Notes: generated by a model not told the origin, from the letters alone. DNA of 42,718 nt from Parasutterella muris (GCF_943193095.1 NZ_CALPCV010000022.1:1-42718), one strand, 5' to 3'; numbered from the stretch's first letter, positions 24,430-33,341 are shown. Made by a program: numbers and translations.

Positions 24430-25398
24430 TTATTTTTTTTGCTGGTGTTTGAGTTCGCCTCTCTTTTCTTTTTCCTTCGTTATGAATCCCATAAAAGCCA
24501 GCATTGTCATAGCGCCAAGGCGGGCGGTAATTCCAGACGGATCGTATTGGGGGGGGGGGGCAACTTCGACTAGGTCGAATGCGACAATATTGCCTTTTTT
24601 CGCGATGCCTTCAAGCACGTCAGTAACAAAATTGTAGTTTAAGCCTCCGGGAGAGGGGGAGCCTACGCCCGGTGCAGTGCTCATGTCGTAGCCGTCGATA
24701 TCAATCGTCACAAAGTAGTTCTTTGATTCAGGAATCATCTTAATGACTTCCTCGGCACCAAGAGAAAGCGCTTTGCGAGAGGGAATGACGACAGAACCGT
24801 AGTCATAAGCAGCTTGGAAATCTTCTCTTGTATTGCTTCCGAGGCCTCTCATACCAATCTGGCACATTTTAGTAAAATGGGGCATCTCGGAGATCATTCT
24901 CATCGGAGAGCCGTTTGTCCACGTTCTTTTTCCGAAGTCAAGGTGAGCGTCAAACTGGACAACGCAGAGATCTTCGTACATATCCAAGGCCTGTGCAGTT
25001 GGGATCGTTACCGAGTGATCTCCTCCCATAAAGACCGGAAGAGTACCTTTGGAGATAATTTTGCGCGCCGCTTCGCGGACATTATCAAAGCTGGCGTGGA
25101 AGTCCATTGGATCCATATCAACGTCGCCGCCGTCGACTACTTTCACAGGAGCCTCAAGGTACTGAGTCAGTCTTTCGGGATCCCAGAAACCGGCATCGCC
25201 TCTGCCGTAGTGGCAGGAAACCTCGCGGATACGGCGTGGACCGAATTTGGTTCCGCTCAAGTAGGGTGCACCCATGTCGTAGGGAATCCCCATGACACAA
25301 ACGTCTACATCATCAAGCTGGTCAAGATCGGTACAAATAGGGTACTTTGCGAAACTGGCAATACCGGTAATCGGCAGATTATGAATTTTCTTTGGCAT
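24430..25398 (-). CDS. speB: Agmatinase/arginase-family ureohydrolase with an internal C12 tract
   Basis: A 322-aa binuclear-manganese ureohydrolase, likely hydrolysing agmatine or a guanidino compound to urea plus an amine. Metal-ligand motifs are present: GGDHS, FDAHLDF and VTIDIDGYDMSTAPGVGSP, with the C-terminal EVAPP segment and SGITARL. The start at 25398 (MPKKIHNLP) has an AAGGAG site; the in-frame ATG at 25455 lacks one. The EVAPPPQYDP segment is encoded through a run of 12 C on the coding strand (24549-24560). Any change of one or two bases there would frameshift the last about 40 residues. As given, the frame is open to the end. The substrate is uncertain: agmatinase, guanidinobutyrase and arginase are hard to separate by eye. 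Confidence 0.88.
   Translation of the reverse strand: MPKKIHNLPITGIASFAKYPICTDLDQLDDVDVCVMGIPYDMGAPYLSGTKFGPRRIREVSCHYGRGDAGFWDPERLTQYLEAPVKVVDGGDVDMDPMDFHASFDNVREAARKIISKGTLPVFMGGDHSVTIPTAQALDMYEDLCVVQFDAHLDFGKRTWTNGSPMRMISEMPHFTKMCQIGMRGLGSNTREDFQAAYDYGSVVIPSRKALSLGAEEVIKMIPESKNYFVTIDIDGYDMSTAPGVGSPSPGGLNYNFVTDVLEGIAKKGNIVAFDLVEVAPPPQYDPSGITARLGAMTMLAFMGFITKEKEKRGELKHQQKK
24549..24560. repeat. Homopolymer tract, 12 G on + strand (C12 in coding strand)
   Basis: Twelve uninterrupted G within the agmatinase-family gene, encoding part of Ala-Pro-Pro-Pro-Gln. Tracts of this length are prone to slipped-strand length change, which here would switch the frame near the C-terminus. Confidence 0.9.
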
Positions 25399-25500
25399 TT
25401 CATGCTCCTTGGTTTGGCATGAAGCCAGAATAAGGAACTCTAAATAGGAGCACAATTAAAATTAATTTTTACTCGTGTAAGATTAGTCGTAAATAATAAT

Positions 25501-25529
25501 AGGCCGCTGAAAAGTAAGCTCAGCGGCCT
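25501..25529 (-). terminator. Terminator of the first aspartase gene
   Basis: A perfect 10-bp stem (AGGCCGCTGA with TCAGCGGCCT, 9-base loop) lies 17 bases past the aspartase stop. On the reverse strand it is followed by TATTATTATTT. Confidence 0.75.
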
Positions 25530-25545
25530 GTATGCGAATATGCGG

Positions 25546-26985
25546 CTAAATCAGATGTTTCTCTTTCTTGAATTCTGCGACAGCTTGAGCAGCTGCCTTA
25601 GGGTTCGTCATGAGCATAGGATTGACGAGCTTATCTGCTTCCTTCGAAGTCATAAGTCCCATTCTGACGACCGCTTCTTTTACGGATAAATTATTTTTTT
25701 CGCAGTAATGAGCGACTTTCACTCCAAGTGGATAGCCAAGTGCTGCCGCAACCACGGTACTTAGTGCAATTGAGGCGTTTGCCTCTTTCTCACAGCGTTC
25801 CTTATTTGCTGTAATTCCATCTATGCAGTGTTTGCGTAGTATCGGAAGCTCTGCGTTCACGAGCTGGAAGCTTTCAAAGAGGCATTTGTAGAATGTTGCA
25901 TCCCACACATTTAAATCAAGTTCTCCCTCGTCATAGGCCATCGAAATAGCAACATCGTTGCCCGCAACCTGATGAGAGATTTGAATAACCATTTCCGGAA
26001 CGGTTGGATTTATTTTTCCAGGCATAATGGAGGAGCCGGGAGAAAGTGCAGGGAGGTTGATTTCCATGAGTCCTGAACGGGGGCCGGATCCGAGGATGCG
26101 CAAGTCTTTGCTGATCTTTGAAAGTGTCATGGCAACTTTTTTAACCAGACCAGAAACTTCTACGATGAAGTCTGCATTTTGGAATCCGTCAAACAGGTCT
26201 TTCATCGGTGTGATGGTTTGCCCGCATTGTTCGCTGATTTCTGCATAAAATGCGTCCATATAGCCTGGTTCTGCACTGAATCCGGTTCCAACAGCGCTAC
26301 CGCCCATGACTATTTCAAAGCAGCCTGCGCGCATTGAAACTGCCTGGCCTTTAAGACGTTCAATGACAGACGCATATCCCCCAAACTCCTGACCAAGTGT
26401 TAAGGGAAGGGCATCTTGGAGACAGGTACGGCCGACCTTGACTACATCTTTAAATTCTCTCTCTTTTGCTCGAAGGGATACTGAGAGCAACCCTAATTCG
26501 CGGATCAGTTCGTCAAAGCGAGCAATCATGCCAAGATGAGTAGCCGACGGAATCGTATCGTTTGTAGATTGCCCCATGTTGACGTGTGTATTTGGGTGAA
26601 CTCTGTCTGAACCCTTTTTCCCGGTCAGGATTTCATTAGCCCTGTTGCCGACTACTTCATTGATATTCATATTGACACAGGTATAGCCTCCGCCTTGCCA
26701 CATATCAAGAGGAAACTGATCTGCGAACTTTCCCTCGATGATTTCGTCACAGGCCTGAGCGATAGCTTCTGCGATATCGTCATTCATGGCACCGATTTTG
26801 CTGTTTGCTCGGGCTGCTGCTTTTTTGATTTGGGCTAATGCCTTATGCATGTCAGGAAAGAAACTGACCGGAAGGTTGGCACATCCGGATACGCCCATCA
26901 TGCGAGTTGTTTGTATTCCGTAGTAGCAGTTATCAGGAATTTCCATTTCGCCGAGACAATCTCGTTCAATGCGATATTTGCTCAT
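25546..26985 (-). CDS. aspA: Aspartate ammonia-lyase (first canonical copy)
   Basis: A 479-aa cytoplasmic homotetrameric lyase that deaminates L-aspartate to fumarate and ammonia, feeding fumarate respiration. All superfamily segments are present: GYTCVNMNINEV (100-111), HPNTHVNMGQSTND (130-143), GRTCLQDALPLTLGQEFGGY, and the SS loop GSSIMPGKINP (317-327) with catalytic Ser. The GRT-C-LQDA residue is Cys where E. coli AspA has Gln and Bacillus AspB has His; all three full-length copies here share Cys. Divergent from a LysR gene with a T-N11-A palindrome between, its likely control. With periplasmic asparaginase and Dcu carriers it fits an asparagine-aspartate-fumarate route. Confidence 0.9.
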   Translation of the reverse strand: MSKYRIERDCLGEMEIPDNCYYGIQTTRMMGVSGCANLPVSFFPDMHKALAQIKKAAARANSKIGAMNDDIAEAIAQACDEIIEGKFADQFPLDMWQGGGYTCVNMNINEVVGNRANEILTGKKGSDRVHPNTHVNMGQSTNDTIPSATHLGMIARFDELIRELGLLSVSLRAKEREFKDVVKVGRTCLQDALPLTLGQEFGGYASVIERLKGQAVSMRAGCFEIVMGGSAVGTGFSAEPGYMDAFYAEISEQCGQTITPMKDLFDGFQNADFIVEVSGLVKKVAMTLSKISKDLRILGSGPRSGLMEINLPALSPGSSIMPGKINPTVPEMVIQISHQVAGNDVAISMAYDEGELDLNVWDATFYKCLFESFQLVNAELPILRKHCIDGITANKERCEKEANASIALSTVVAAALGYPLGVKVAHYCEKNNLSVKEAVVRMGLMTSKEADKLVNPMLMTNPKAAAQAVAEFKKEKHLI

Positions 26986-27078
26986 ACTTTGACTCCTTGA
27001 GGGATTCTGTTTAATGAGCTTATAGTTTCAGATAATCTTTTGATGTTATCAATTATGATAAGAAAGAAAAGTGTTTAA

Positions 27079-27094
27079 ATTAAGTAATACTTAA
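27079..27094. promoter_or_regulatory. LysR-type T-N11-A box between aspA and lysR
   Basis: The palindrome TTAAGT-AAT-ACTTAA contains TAAGTAATACTTA, an exact T-N11-A LysR-type recognition box. It lies in the divergent promoter between the first aspartase gene and the LysR gene, about 70 bases before the latter. Confidence 0.6.
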
Positions 27095-27160
27095 CTCAAT
27101 ATAAAAGTACAAATGATCATGTAAACATGTTAAAAGGCCATAGACTGGAGCGGATCTTTG

Positions 27161-28171
27161 ATGGAGAAAGATAAAATTTTGAGCTTGGTGCAGCTGCATA
27201 TATTTCTTGTGACGGCGCAGGAGCGCTATTTGAAGCAGGCAGCTAAAATTCTTGGCATTTCTTCTTCTGCAGTGAGTCAGAATCTCAAGGCTTTAGAACA
27301 GACTCTTAAAACTCAATTATTTGAGAGAGATACGCGACCTCTGGTGCTGACTGCCTCCGGAAGAAGACTAGCGGAGTTAGGTTCCTATCTCATGGAGCAA
27401 AATGAACGGTTGTTCCGGAAAATGGAAGATCAAAGGGAACGCGTGAGTTCTTTACGTCTGGGTCTGGGGGAGTCTGCAGCCGGTTCTTTTGGCCCTTGGC
27501 TTATTGCAGCTCTGGAAAAAGAGGTCGAAGATTTGGAAGTTGCCTCAGGCCTGACAAAACCAATGGTCAAGTTATTGAACGATGACAGAATTGATGTTTT
27601 GTTTTCTCCGCTTGCGCCGGGGGAACTGGAAGATTTTTATGGTTGGGCGCTTCTTGAAGAGGACTATATTCTTGTTGCTCGGAGAGGAACTGAATCAATT
27701 AACACGCTCGACGATTTAAAGCGCTTTACCGCCTCTCATCCGCTCATTGAGTATAACCAAGAGAGTTCGGACCGAGTTCAGGTTCGTCGAATTATTCGCT
27801 CTCTCAACCTGGAGGTCAGTGAGCAGGTCTCAGTTTCAACCAGTTATTTGCTGGTTGGACTTGTGAGCCAACTTAACGGATGGTCCATCATCACGCCCAC
27901 GAATTTATGGAGTTCCGGTTTCTTTCTCGCAGACGTTAGTCTTTATAAACTGCCCGGAATGGATATAAAGCGGACTTATTGGGTCCGATGGCAAAAAGAA
28001 CCGTCTGAGTTTGTGAAAGCATGCGTAAAGAAATGTGTGGAGCAAGCTTTAATAGGGGCTTTTTCCGATCTTGTTCGTTCGAGGACTCCGGAACTTTCTC
28101 GATTTATGAAAATTTACCCAATTCAGAACCTGTATGGAAAATGCGCTTCAGGGATAAACGAATCTTATTGA
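27161..28171 (+). CDS. LysR-family regulator, divergent from aspartase
   Basis: A 336-aa LysR-type regulator. The helix-turn-helix region (residues about 10-65) reads YLKQAAKILGISSSAVSQNLKALE, then LFERDTRPLVLTASG; the remainder is an effector-binding domain. ATG at 27161 is chosen over a TTG one codon earlier; GGAG lies 10 bases upstream. Divergent from an aspartase gene with an LTTR box in between, and followed by asparaginase on the same strand after a 79-base gap. It could control both, making it a candidate asparagine/aspartate-responsive switch. Confidence 0.9.
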   Translation: MEKDKILSLVQLHIFLVTAQERYLKQAAKILGISSSAVSQNLKALEQTLKTQLFERDTRPLVLTASGRRLAELGSYLMEQNERLFRKMEDQRERVSSLRLGLGESAAGSFGPWLIAALEKEVEDLEVASGLTKPMVKLLNDDRIDVLFSPLAPGELEDFYGWALLEEDYILVARRGTESINTLDDLKRFTASHPLIEYNQESSDRVQVRRIIRSLNLEVSEQVSVSTSYLLVGLVSQLNGWSIITPTNLWSSGFFLADVSLYKLPGMDIKRTYWVRWQKEPSEFVKACVKKCVEQALIGAFSDLVRSRTPELSRFMKIYPIQNLYGKCASGINESY

Positions 28172-28180
28172 AAGTATAAC

Positions 28181-28200
28181 TTAAACCAATTTTGGTTTAA
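28181..28200. promoter_or_regulatory. Inverted repeat upstream of asparaginase
   Basis: TTAAACCAA and TTGGTTTAA form 9-bp perfect arms around a 2-base centre, 50 bases before the asparaginase start. It is probably an operator; no T-run follows, so a terminator for the LysR gene is less likely. Confidence 0.5.
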
Positions 28201-28250
28201 CTGCATTACAAATAGTGACATGATGAATTGTCTTTTCTCAGGAGAAAATT

Positions 28251-29345
28251 ATGATGAAGAAAACCATCGCCGCAATTTTTGTAAGCAGTTCCTTTATTGC
28301 CGGAGTTGCTGGTTCGTGTTTCGCGCAGGCACCTACACAGCACGCAGCAAAGGCACAGCTGCCAAACGTCTGTATTCTTGCAACTGGCGGAACCATTGCA
28401 GGCTCAGCCGCGAGCAATACTCAAATGACAGGTTATAAGGCAGGAGCAATTGGGATTCAGACGCTTTTGAATGCAGTACCAGAAATTCATAAGGTTGCCA
28501 ACGTCCAAGGGGAGCAGATTTCCAATATTGGTTCTGAATCGATGACTCATGAGATATGGCTCAAGCTTGCTAAGCGAGTGAATGAGCTTTTGGCTAAACC
28601 GGATGTTGATGCGGTTGTTATTACCCATGGTACGGATACATTGGAGGAAACAGCTTATTTTTTGAATCTTGTGACTAAGTCGGATAAACCGGTTATTTTG
28701 ATCGGAGCCATGCGCCCTGCCACAGCAATTTCTGCAGACGGTTCGGTTAATATTCTGAATGCGGTTAATTTGGCGGCCTCTAAGGACGCCAAAGGTCGTG
28801 GGGTTATGATTGCAATGAACGATGTGATTAACGGCGCCCGTGACGTGCAGAAGACCAATACTCTGAGAGTGGACACATTCCAAAGTCCTGAACTTGGCTA
28901 CCTTGGTTACTTTGAAAATGGCCGTCCCGTTTTCTACAAGGCGACAACCCGTAAGCATACCAAGGACACAGAGTTTGATGTTTCCGAGCTTAAAGATCTT
29001 CCGCGTGTTGATATTATCTACTCACATGTCAACGACGATGGCAAGATGGCAGAAGCTGCAGTTGCTAACGGAGCAAAAGGTGTTGTGCACGCAGGAACAG
29101 GCAACGGTTCGATTCATGAGAATGCTGAAGCGGCACTCTACGATGCAGCCAAAAAAGGTATTGTCGTAGTTCGGGCTGCACGTGTTCCGAACGGTCCGAC
29201 GATTGAATCGACAGAAGCTTGGGATAAAGCAGGTTTTGTTCATGCTGGAACTCTTAATCCTCAGAAAGCCAGAATTCTTCTGCAGCTCGGATTAACCAAG
29301 ACGAATGACCCCGCAAAGATTGCTGAAATGTTCGGCAAGTACTAA
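28251..29345 (+). CDS. ansB: Type II (periplasmic) L-asparaginase
   Basis: A 364-aa periplasmic asparaginase converting L-asparagine to aspartate and ammonia. The N-terminal signal peptide (KKTIAAIFVSSSFIAGVAGSCFAQA) ends near residue 27. Catalytic residues by analogy to E. coli AnsB: T48 (ATGGTIAG), Y62 (TGYKAG), T128-D129 (THGTDTLEE) and K201 (DVQKTNT). Length is that of type II enzymes plus a slightly long leader. The RBS AGGAGAAA precedes the ATG; a second ATG follows at once. It supplies aspartate for uptake and cleavage by the neighbouring aspartases, a periplasmic asparagine-to-fumarate supply line. A terminator follows. Confidence 0.95.
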   Translation: MMKKTIAAIFVSSSFIAGVAGSCFAQAPTQHAAKAQLPNVCILATGGTIAGSAASNTQMTGYKAGAIGIQTLLNAVPEIHKVANVQGEQISNIGSESMTHEIWLKLAKRVNELLAKPDVDAVVITHGTDTLEETAYFLNLVTKSDKPVILIGAMRPATAISADGSVNILNAVNLAASKDAKGRGVMIAMNDVINGARDVQKTNTLRVDTFQSPELGYLGYFENGRPVFYKATTRKHTKDTEFDVSELKDLPRVDIIYSHVNDDGKMAEAAVANGAKGVVHAGTGNGSIHENAEAALYDAAKKGIVVVRAARVPNGPTIESTEAWDKAGFVHAGTLNPQKARILLQLGLTKTNDPAKIAEMFGKY

Positions 29346-29373
29346 GTTGGTCATCTGATTCCCAAAAGCCGCG

Positions 29374-29405
29374 GGCCTGTCTTTTAGACAGGCCTCACTT
29401 TTTTA
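29374..29405 (+). terminator. Terminator of ansB
   Basis: The stem GGCCTGTC with GACAGGCC (5-base loop) is followed by TCAC and a run of six T, 28 bases after the asparaginase stop. Confidence 0.85.
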
Positions 29406-29413
29406 TGAAAATA

Positions 29414-29449
29414 ATGAAAAAACTTCGGAATCAGAATAGATTCCGAAGT
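29414..29449 (-). terminator. Terminator of the second aspartase gene
   Basis: A perfect 11-bp stem (ACTTCGGAATC with GATTCCGAAGT). On the reverse strand it is followed by TTTTTTCATTAT. It lies back-to-back with the ansB terminator. Confidence 0.8.
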
Positions 29450-29483
29450 GGAGGGTCCTATGGATATCAGTAAAGGACAAAAA

Positions 29484-29493
29484 GGGGGGGGGG
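29484..29493. repeat. G10 homopolymer tract in the 3' UTR of the second aspartase gene
   Basis: Ten uninterrupted G between the aspartase stop (29512) and its terminator, outside any gene. Length change here would not alter a protein. Confidence 0.85.
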
Positions 29494-29511
29494 AGAATCA
29501 AACTTGATAAT

Positions 29512-30948
29512 TTAAGCGTGTCTTTTTTCAGCTTTCCACTGTGCAATGGCTTCAGCCATTCTCTCCGGGTTCACCAATAATGCAGGGTCAAGCAGGGAAT
29601 CGGCTTCTTCTTTAGTCATGACACCCATTTTCAGGACTGCATCTGCAACCGCTAAATTATGCTGCTGCGCGTATTTTGCGACTCTGACCCCTTCGGGATA
29701 GCCTAAGGTTGCAGCAACAACGGTTGCAAGAGCGATGGTTTCTCTTGCTTCCTGTGCACATTTTTCCCGATTGGCAGTGATTCCGCTGACACACTTATCG
29801 ATAAAGAGCGGGATTACTTTGGTCAGGAGATCAAACGATTCGAACAGATTCTTATAAAGAGTCGGAGCCCAAACGCTGATTTCCAGTTCTCCTTGCTCAA
29901 AGGCCATGCTGATGACTACGTCGTTGCCGCAAGTTTGCTGAGCGACCTGACTTACGAGCTCAGGCAGGATAGGATTAATTTTGCCCGGCATGATGGAGGA
30001 GCCGGGGGAGAGTGAAGGAATGGAAATTTCACCCAAACCGGCGCGAGGGCCGGAGCTCATCAGGCGGATGTCTTTTGCGATCTTAGAAATTCCGCAGGCA
30101 GCTTGTTTGACCGCAGCTGATACCTTTACGCAAAAGTCATCATTCTGCATGCCGTCAAATAGATCCGTAGCGCTTTTCACGTCTTCTCCGAGCTGAGCGG
30201 AAAGGTGCTTGTAGAAGGCCTCCTGGTATCCGGGCGCAGCGCCAAGTCCGGTACCAACAGCGGTGCCACCGACGATGAGGCTGAAACATTCCTCTCTTAG
30301 GCTGCGGATATTGGCGGCCTGACGTCTGCAGAATTCCGCATACCCACCGAATTCCTGCCCCAAAGTCAACGGGACTGCGTCCTGCAGGCATGTGCGTCCG
30401 ACCTTAATTACGTCTGCAAATTCAAGTGCTTTTTGAGCAAAGGCCTCTGTAAGTTTATCAAGTTCTGGGGCGAGCTTATCAAGAGCCGGATAAATGCAAA
30501 GATGTTCCGCGCTCGTGACTACGTCGTTGGTGGACTGCCCCATGTTGACGTGTGTGTTCGGGTGAATCGCATCCTGTCCCTTGTGCCCGGTGAGGTACTC
30601 ATTGGCAAGGTTGCCAATAACTTCGTTGACGTTCATATTTACACAGGTGTAGCCTCCACCCTGGTACATATCCAGCGGGAACTGATCGTCATACCTCCCT
30701 GTTAACGCCTGGTCACAGGCCCAGGCAATGGCATCCGCTTTCTCCGCCTCAAGTGCGCCTACGTCTTTATTTGCGAGGGCAGAGGCTTTTTTCATTTGAA
30801 ATAGGCATTGATGCAGGTAGGGATATTTAATAACTTTTTCTCCAAGTAAGCCGGAAACACCCATGACACGCATGGTTTGGATGCCGTAGTAAACGTTATC
30901 CGGGACTTCCATCTCACCGAGACAGTCTTTTTCTATACGAGTTTTCAT
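29512..30948 (-). CDS. aspA: Aspartate ammonia-lyase (second canonical copy)
   Basis: A 478-aa aspartase, a close paralog of the copy at 25546. It has GYTCVNMNVNEV, HPNTHVNMGQSTND (129-142), GRTCLQDAVPLTLGQEFGGY and the complete SS loop GSSIMPGKINP near residue 316. It should catalyse the same aspartate to fumarate plus ammonia reaction. Divergent from the LysR gene at 31122. Its intergenic region has an imperfect inverted repeat (TTGCTTGG / CCAAACAA near 31000-31020). Two intact aspartases under separate LysR control suggest different inducers or different true substrates, such as other N-substituted or 3-substituted aspartates. Confidence 0.9.
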   Translation of the reverse strand: MKTRIEKDCLGEMEVPDNVYYGIQTMRVMGVSGLLGEKVIKYPYLHQCLFQMKKASALANKDVGALEAEKADAIAWACDQALTGRYDDQFPLDMYQGGGYTCVNMNVNEVIGNLANEYLTGHKGQDAIHPNTHVNMGQSTNDVVTSAEHLCIYPALDKLAPELDKLTEAFAQKALEFADVIKVGRTCLQDAVPLTLGQEFGGYAEFCRRQAANIRSLREECFSLIVGGTAVGTGLGAAPGYQEAFYKHLSAQLGEDVKSATDLFDGMQNDDFCVKVSAAVKQAACGISKIAKDIRLMSSGPRAGLGEISIPSLSPGSSIMPGKINPILPELVSQVAQQTCGNDVVISMAFEQGELEISVWAPTLYKNLFESFDLLTKVIPLFIDKCVSGITANREKCAQEARETIALATVVAATLGYPEGVRVAKYAQQHNLAVADAVLKMGVMTKEEADSLLDPALLVNPERMAEAIAQWKAEKRHA

Positions 30949-31121
30949 ATTTTCCTGGGATTAGGTTGGTTGAGCATGGAAAGAATTTTCTATTTTTTGC
31001 TTGGAAAAACCAAACAAGATAAATAAGATTAAATGTGAACTATCGGTTTTTCTTATGTTGCAAAGGCATGACTCAGATAATTACTGCCTCGCTATAATTT
31101 TTAATGATATGAGGTTAGGCA

Positions 31122-32096
31122 ATGCGAAATTTCTCTCTTGAATTAGGACAAATGAAAGTCTTCATGGAAGTAGCAAAGGATTGCAACATGACCCGTGCAG
31201 CCTCTGTTCTTGGTCTGACGCAGCCTGCGGTTTCCAGTATTATCAAGAGGATTGAGACTGGTTTAGGGATGGCTCTTTTTGATAGAGATGTTCGACCAAT
31301 GAAGCTGACTCTTGAAGGGACTGTACTTTATAACCGAGGAGGCAGTGTTATTGAAATGATGGATTCTATTGTGGCGGATATGTATCGGACCGCTAAGGGG
31401 AAGAATCCTGATTTGCGCCTTGGATGTTCTGAAGCGATCATGAGTAACTTCGGAGCAAGTCTCATAACGTCTTTAAATCGACACGTCGGACATTTAACAG
31501 TGTTGGGCGGCTCTACTCCTCAGGTAGCTGGACGCCTTAAGTCAAACGAGATCAACATCGCACTTTCCAGTGACTTACTTGAAAGAGAACAGGGTGTTCG
31601 CTCTATTCCGCTTTTCAGAGAAGACTTTCTTTTGACGGTGAACCGCGACATATGTAAAAAACTTAATCCTCGAAATTGGGTTGATCTCAGACATTACCTT
31701 GAAACCACTCCTTATGTTAGAACGGGCATGGACACGATGGATTACTTTCAAACAGAAAGAGTTCTCAGGTCGATGGAACTGAGACGGCTGACAACGATGG
31801 AAGTTGATTCATGTATTGCGCATCTTGGAGTGGTTGCCAAAGGCGCCGCATGGTCGATTATTCCGGTTTTGGCAGCGATCGTTGCCTCTAAGCATCTTGG
31901 GAATGTTTCTTTTTTGGATTTCGGGAATAGGAGCGCGACAAGATCTTTTTTCCTAACTTATCGCGAGAGTACATTTAAACCGCTTGCACAGCTGATTTCA
32001 GATGAAATGAAGGTTATTTTTGAGCAGGAAGTTTCTCCGGAAATCAGAGAGTTAAAGCCGGAGCTTGGCCAGCATATTTACTGGATTCAGCAATAA
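31122..32096 (+). CDS. LysR-family regulator, divergent from second aspartase
   Basis: A 324-aa LysR-type regulator. Helix-turn-helix NMTRAASVLGLTQPAVSSIIKRIE and linker LFDRDVRPMKLTLEG, then an effector domain. It resembles the LysR at 15063 over its length. It is placed divergently to the second aspartase gene, repeating the aspartase/LysR arrangement of 25.5-28.2 kb. Likely target: that aspartase. Start context GAGGTTAGGCA-ATG. It converges on the alcohol dehydrogenase gene with a weak hairpin between. Confidence 0.9.
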   Translation: MRNFSLELGQMKVFMEVAKDCNMTRAASVLGLTQPAVSSIIKRIETGLGMALFDRDVRPMKLTLEGTVLYNRGGSVIEMMDSIVADMYRTAKGKNPDLRLGCSEAIMSNFGASLITSLNRHVGHLTVLGGSTPQVAGRLKSNEINIALSSDLLEREQGVRSIPLFREDFLLTVNRDICKKLNPRNWVDLRHYLETTPYVRTGMDTMDYFQTERVLRSMELRRLTTMEVDSCIAHLGVVAKGAAWSIIPVLAAIVASKHLGNVSFLDFGNRSATRSFFLTYRESTFKPLAQLISDEMKVIFEQEVSPEIRELKPELGQHIYWIQQ

Positions 32097-32100
32097 CAAG

Positions 32101-32132
32101 GCGGTTCCGTCGAAACTTCAAGTGAGAACCGC
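32101..32132. terminator. Possible terminator between convergent lysR and alcohol dehydrogenase genes
   Basis: The stem GCGGTTC with GAACCGC across an 18-base loop, between convergent stops. There is no T-run, so it is weak. Confidence 0.35.
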
Positions 32133-32144
32133 CGTATAGACAGA

Positions 32145-33311
32145 TTAGCTGTGGGATGCTTGGTAAATTTGGATGCAGTCTTCCGGTGTTAAGAGAGACG
32201 GATCATTCTCAAAAAGAGGGGCCATAACCTTTCTCGCTTCGACTGCGAGGTGTTCGAGCTCTTCGTATGTAATACCGTAATCGCTCATTTTGATATCTGC
32301 AACTCCGCAGTTTTGCAAGAGTTTTTCCAAAACTTCAAGGAAATCTTCCGGTTTAGAGGCGTCTTTTTTCCCAAGCGCTATTGCCAAGCGAATGAATCGA
32401 TCCGGACAGCATCCTTTATGGATAAAGTGCGCAAAGTAAGCCCGGCAGATCAGAATTAAACCGGCTCCGTGAGGAAGGTTAGGATGGTAAGCGCTGAGAA
32501 TATGTTCAAGAGAATGTTGACTTAAAAGTTTGCCTGTGGACATGACGAGACCGCCTAATGTATTGGCAAAGGCCATATGTTCTCTTGCTTCGAGATCCTT
32601 ACCGTCTTTCACAGAGCGAACCAAATACTTGCCAACGTTTTCAATCCCCGTGATAGAGAACATTTCGTTAAAAAGATTGGCTTTTTTGGAGAGATAGCCT
32701 TCAGCTAGATGGTAGAACGTGTCGAGACCCTGAAATGCTGTTTGAAGCGGCGGAACGCTTGTCATCAGTACGGGATCAACAATTGACAGTGTTGGGAACA
32801 TGCTTGGGTGACCAATACCGTACTTTTCATTGGTTTCGATGTTGTTGACCATCCCGCTGTTGTCAGCCTCGGATCCTGTCCCCGCTGTTGTTGTTATACA
32901 GACGATTGGCAGCGGTTTGTGCTGAATCGGCATTCCTTTTCCAGTGCCGCGGATGCAGTAATCCCAAAGATCTCCCGGGTTTGTTGCCATGAGAGCGATA
33001 ACCTTAGCACTATCCATTGGAGAGCCTCCGCCAAGCGCAAGTACAAAGTCACAAGCCTCTTTTTTTGCTTGAGCTGCGCCTGCCATGATGCTGTCTTTTG
33101 TCGGGTTTGGGCCGATCCCGTCAAAAACGGAGAAAGAGATACCTGATTGGGTCAGCTGATGCTCAAGCTCAGCTAGGTAACCGTTGACGCGTACAGATTT
33201 GCCGTTGGTAATGACAATAAGAGCTTTGCTTCCGGGCAGTTTTAATTCATGGACATGTTTTAGGGCATTGACGCCAAAAACGAATTCGGTTGGGATGCAG
33301 AAAGAAAACAT
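32145..33311 (-). CDS. Iron-containing (group III) alcohol dehydrogenase
   Basis: A 388-aa NAD(P)-dependent metal-containing dehydrogenase. The nucleotide-binding region shows GGGSPMDSAKVIAL and TTTAGTGSEAD; metal ligands are expected in GLDTFYHLAEG (Asp, His) and in SLEHILSAYHPNLPHGAG (two His). The start at 33311 (MFSFCIPTEFVFG) has an AGAGGAAA site; an in-frame ATG at 33365 adds an unlikely leader. It is the second gene of an operon with the ArgH-like lyase, 68 bases downstream of it. The substrate is unknown. Acting on an aldehyde or alcohol derived from the lyase product is inference. Confidence 0.88.
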   Translation of the reverse strand: MFSFCIPTEFVFGVNALKHVHELKLPGSKALIVITNGKSVRVNGYLAELEHQLTQSGISFSVFDGIGPNPTKDSIMAGAAQAKKEACDFVLALGGGSPMDSAKVIALMATNPGDLWDYCIRGTGKGMPIQHKPLPIVCITTTAGTGSEADNSGMVNNIETNEKYGIGHPSMFPTLSIVDPVLMTSVPPLQTAFQGLDTFYHLAEGYLSKKANLFNEMFSITGIENVGKYLVRSVKDGKDLEAREHMAFANTLGGLVMSTGKLLSQHSLEHILSAYHPNLPHGAGLILICRAYFAHFIHKGCCPDRFIRLAIALGKKDASKPEDFLEVLEKLLQNCGVADIKMSDYGITYEELEHLAVEARKVMAPLFENDPSLLTPEDCIQIYQASHS

Positions 33312-33341
33312 GATTTCCTCTTTGAATAAAGTAAGACCCGA

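Noticed and set aside
25399..25455. Longer agmatinase-family start at 25455
   Set aside because: The extra 19 residues lie across the ribosome binding site of the ATG at 25398 and have no RBS of their own.
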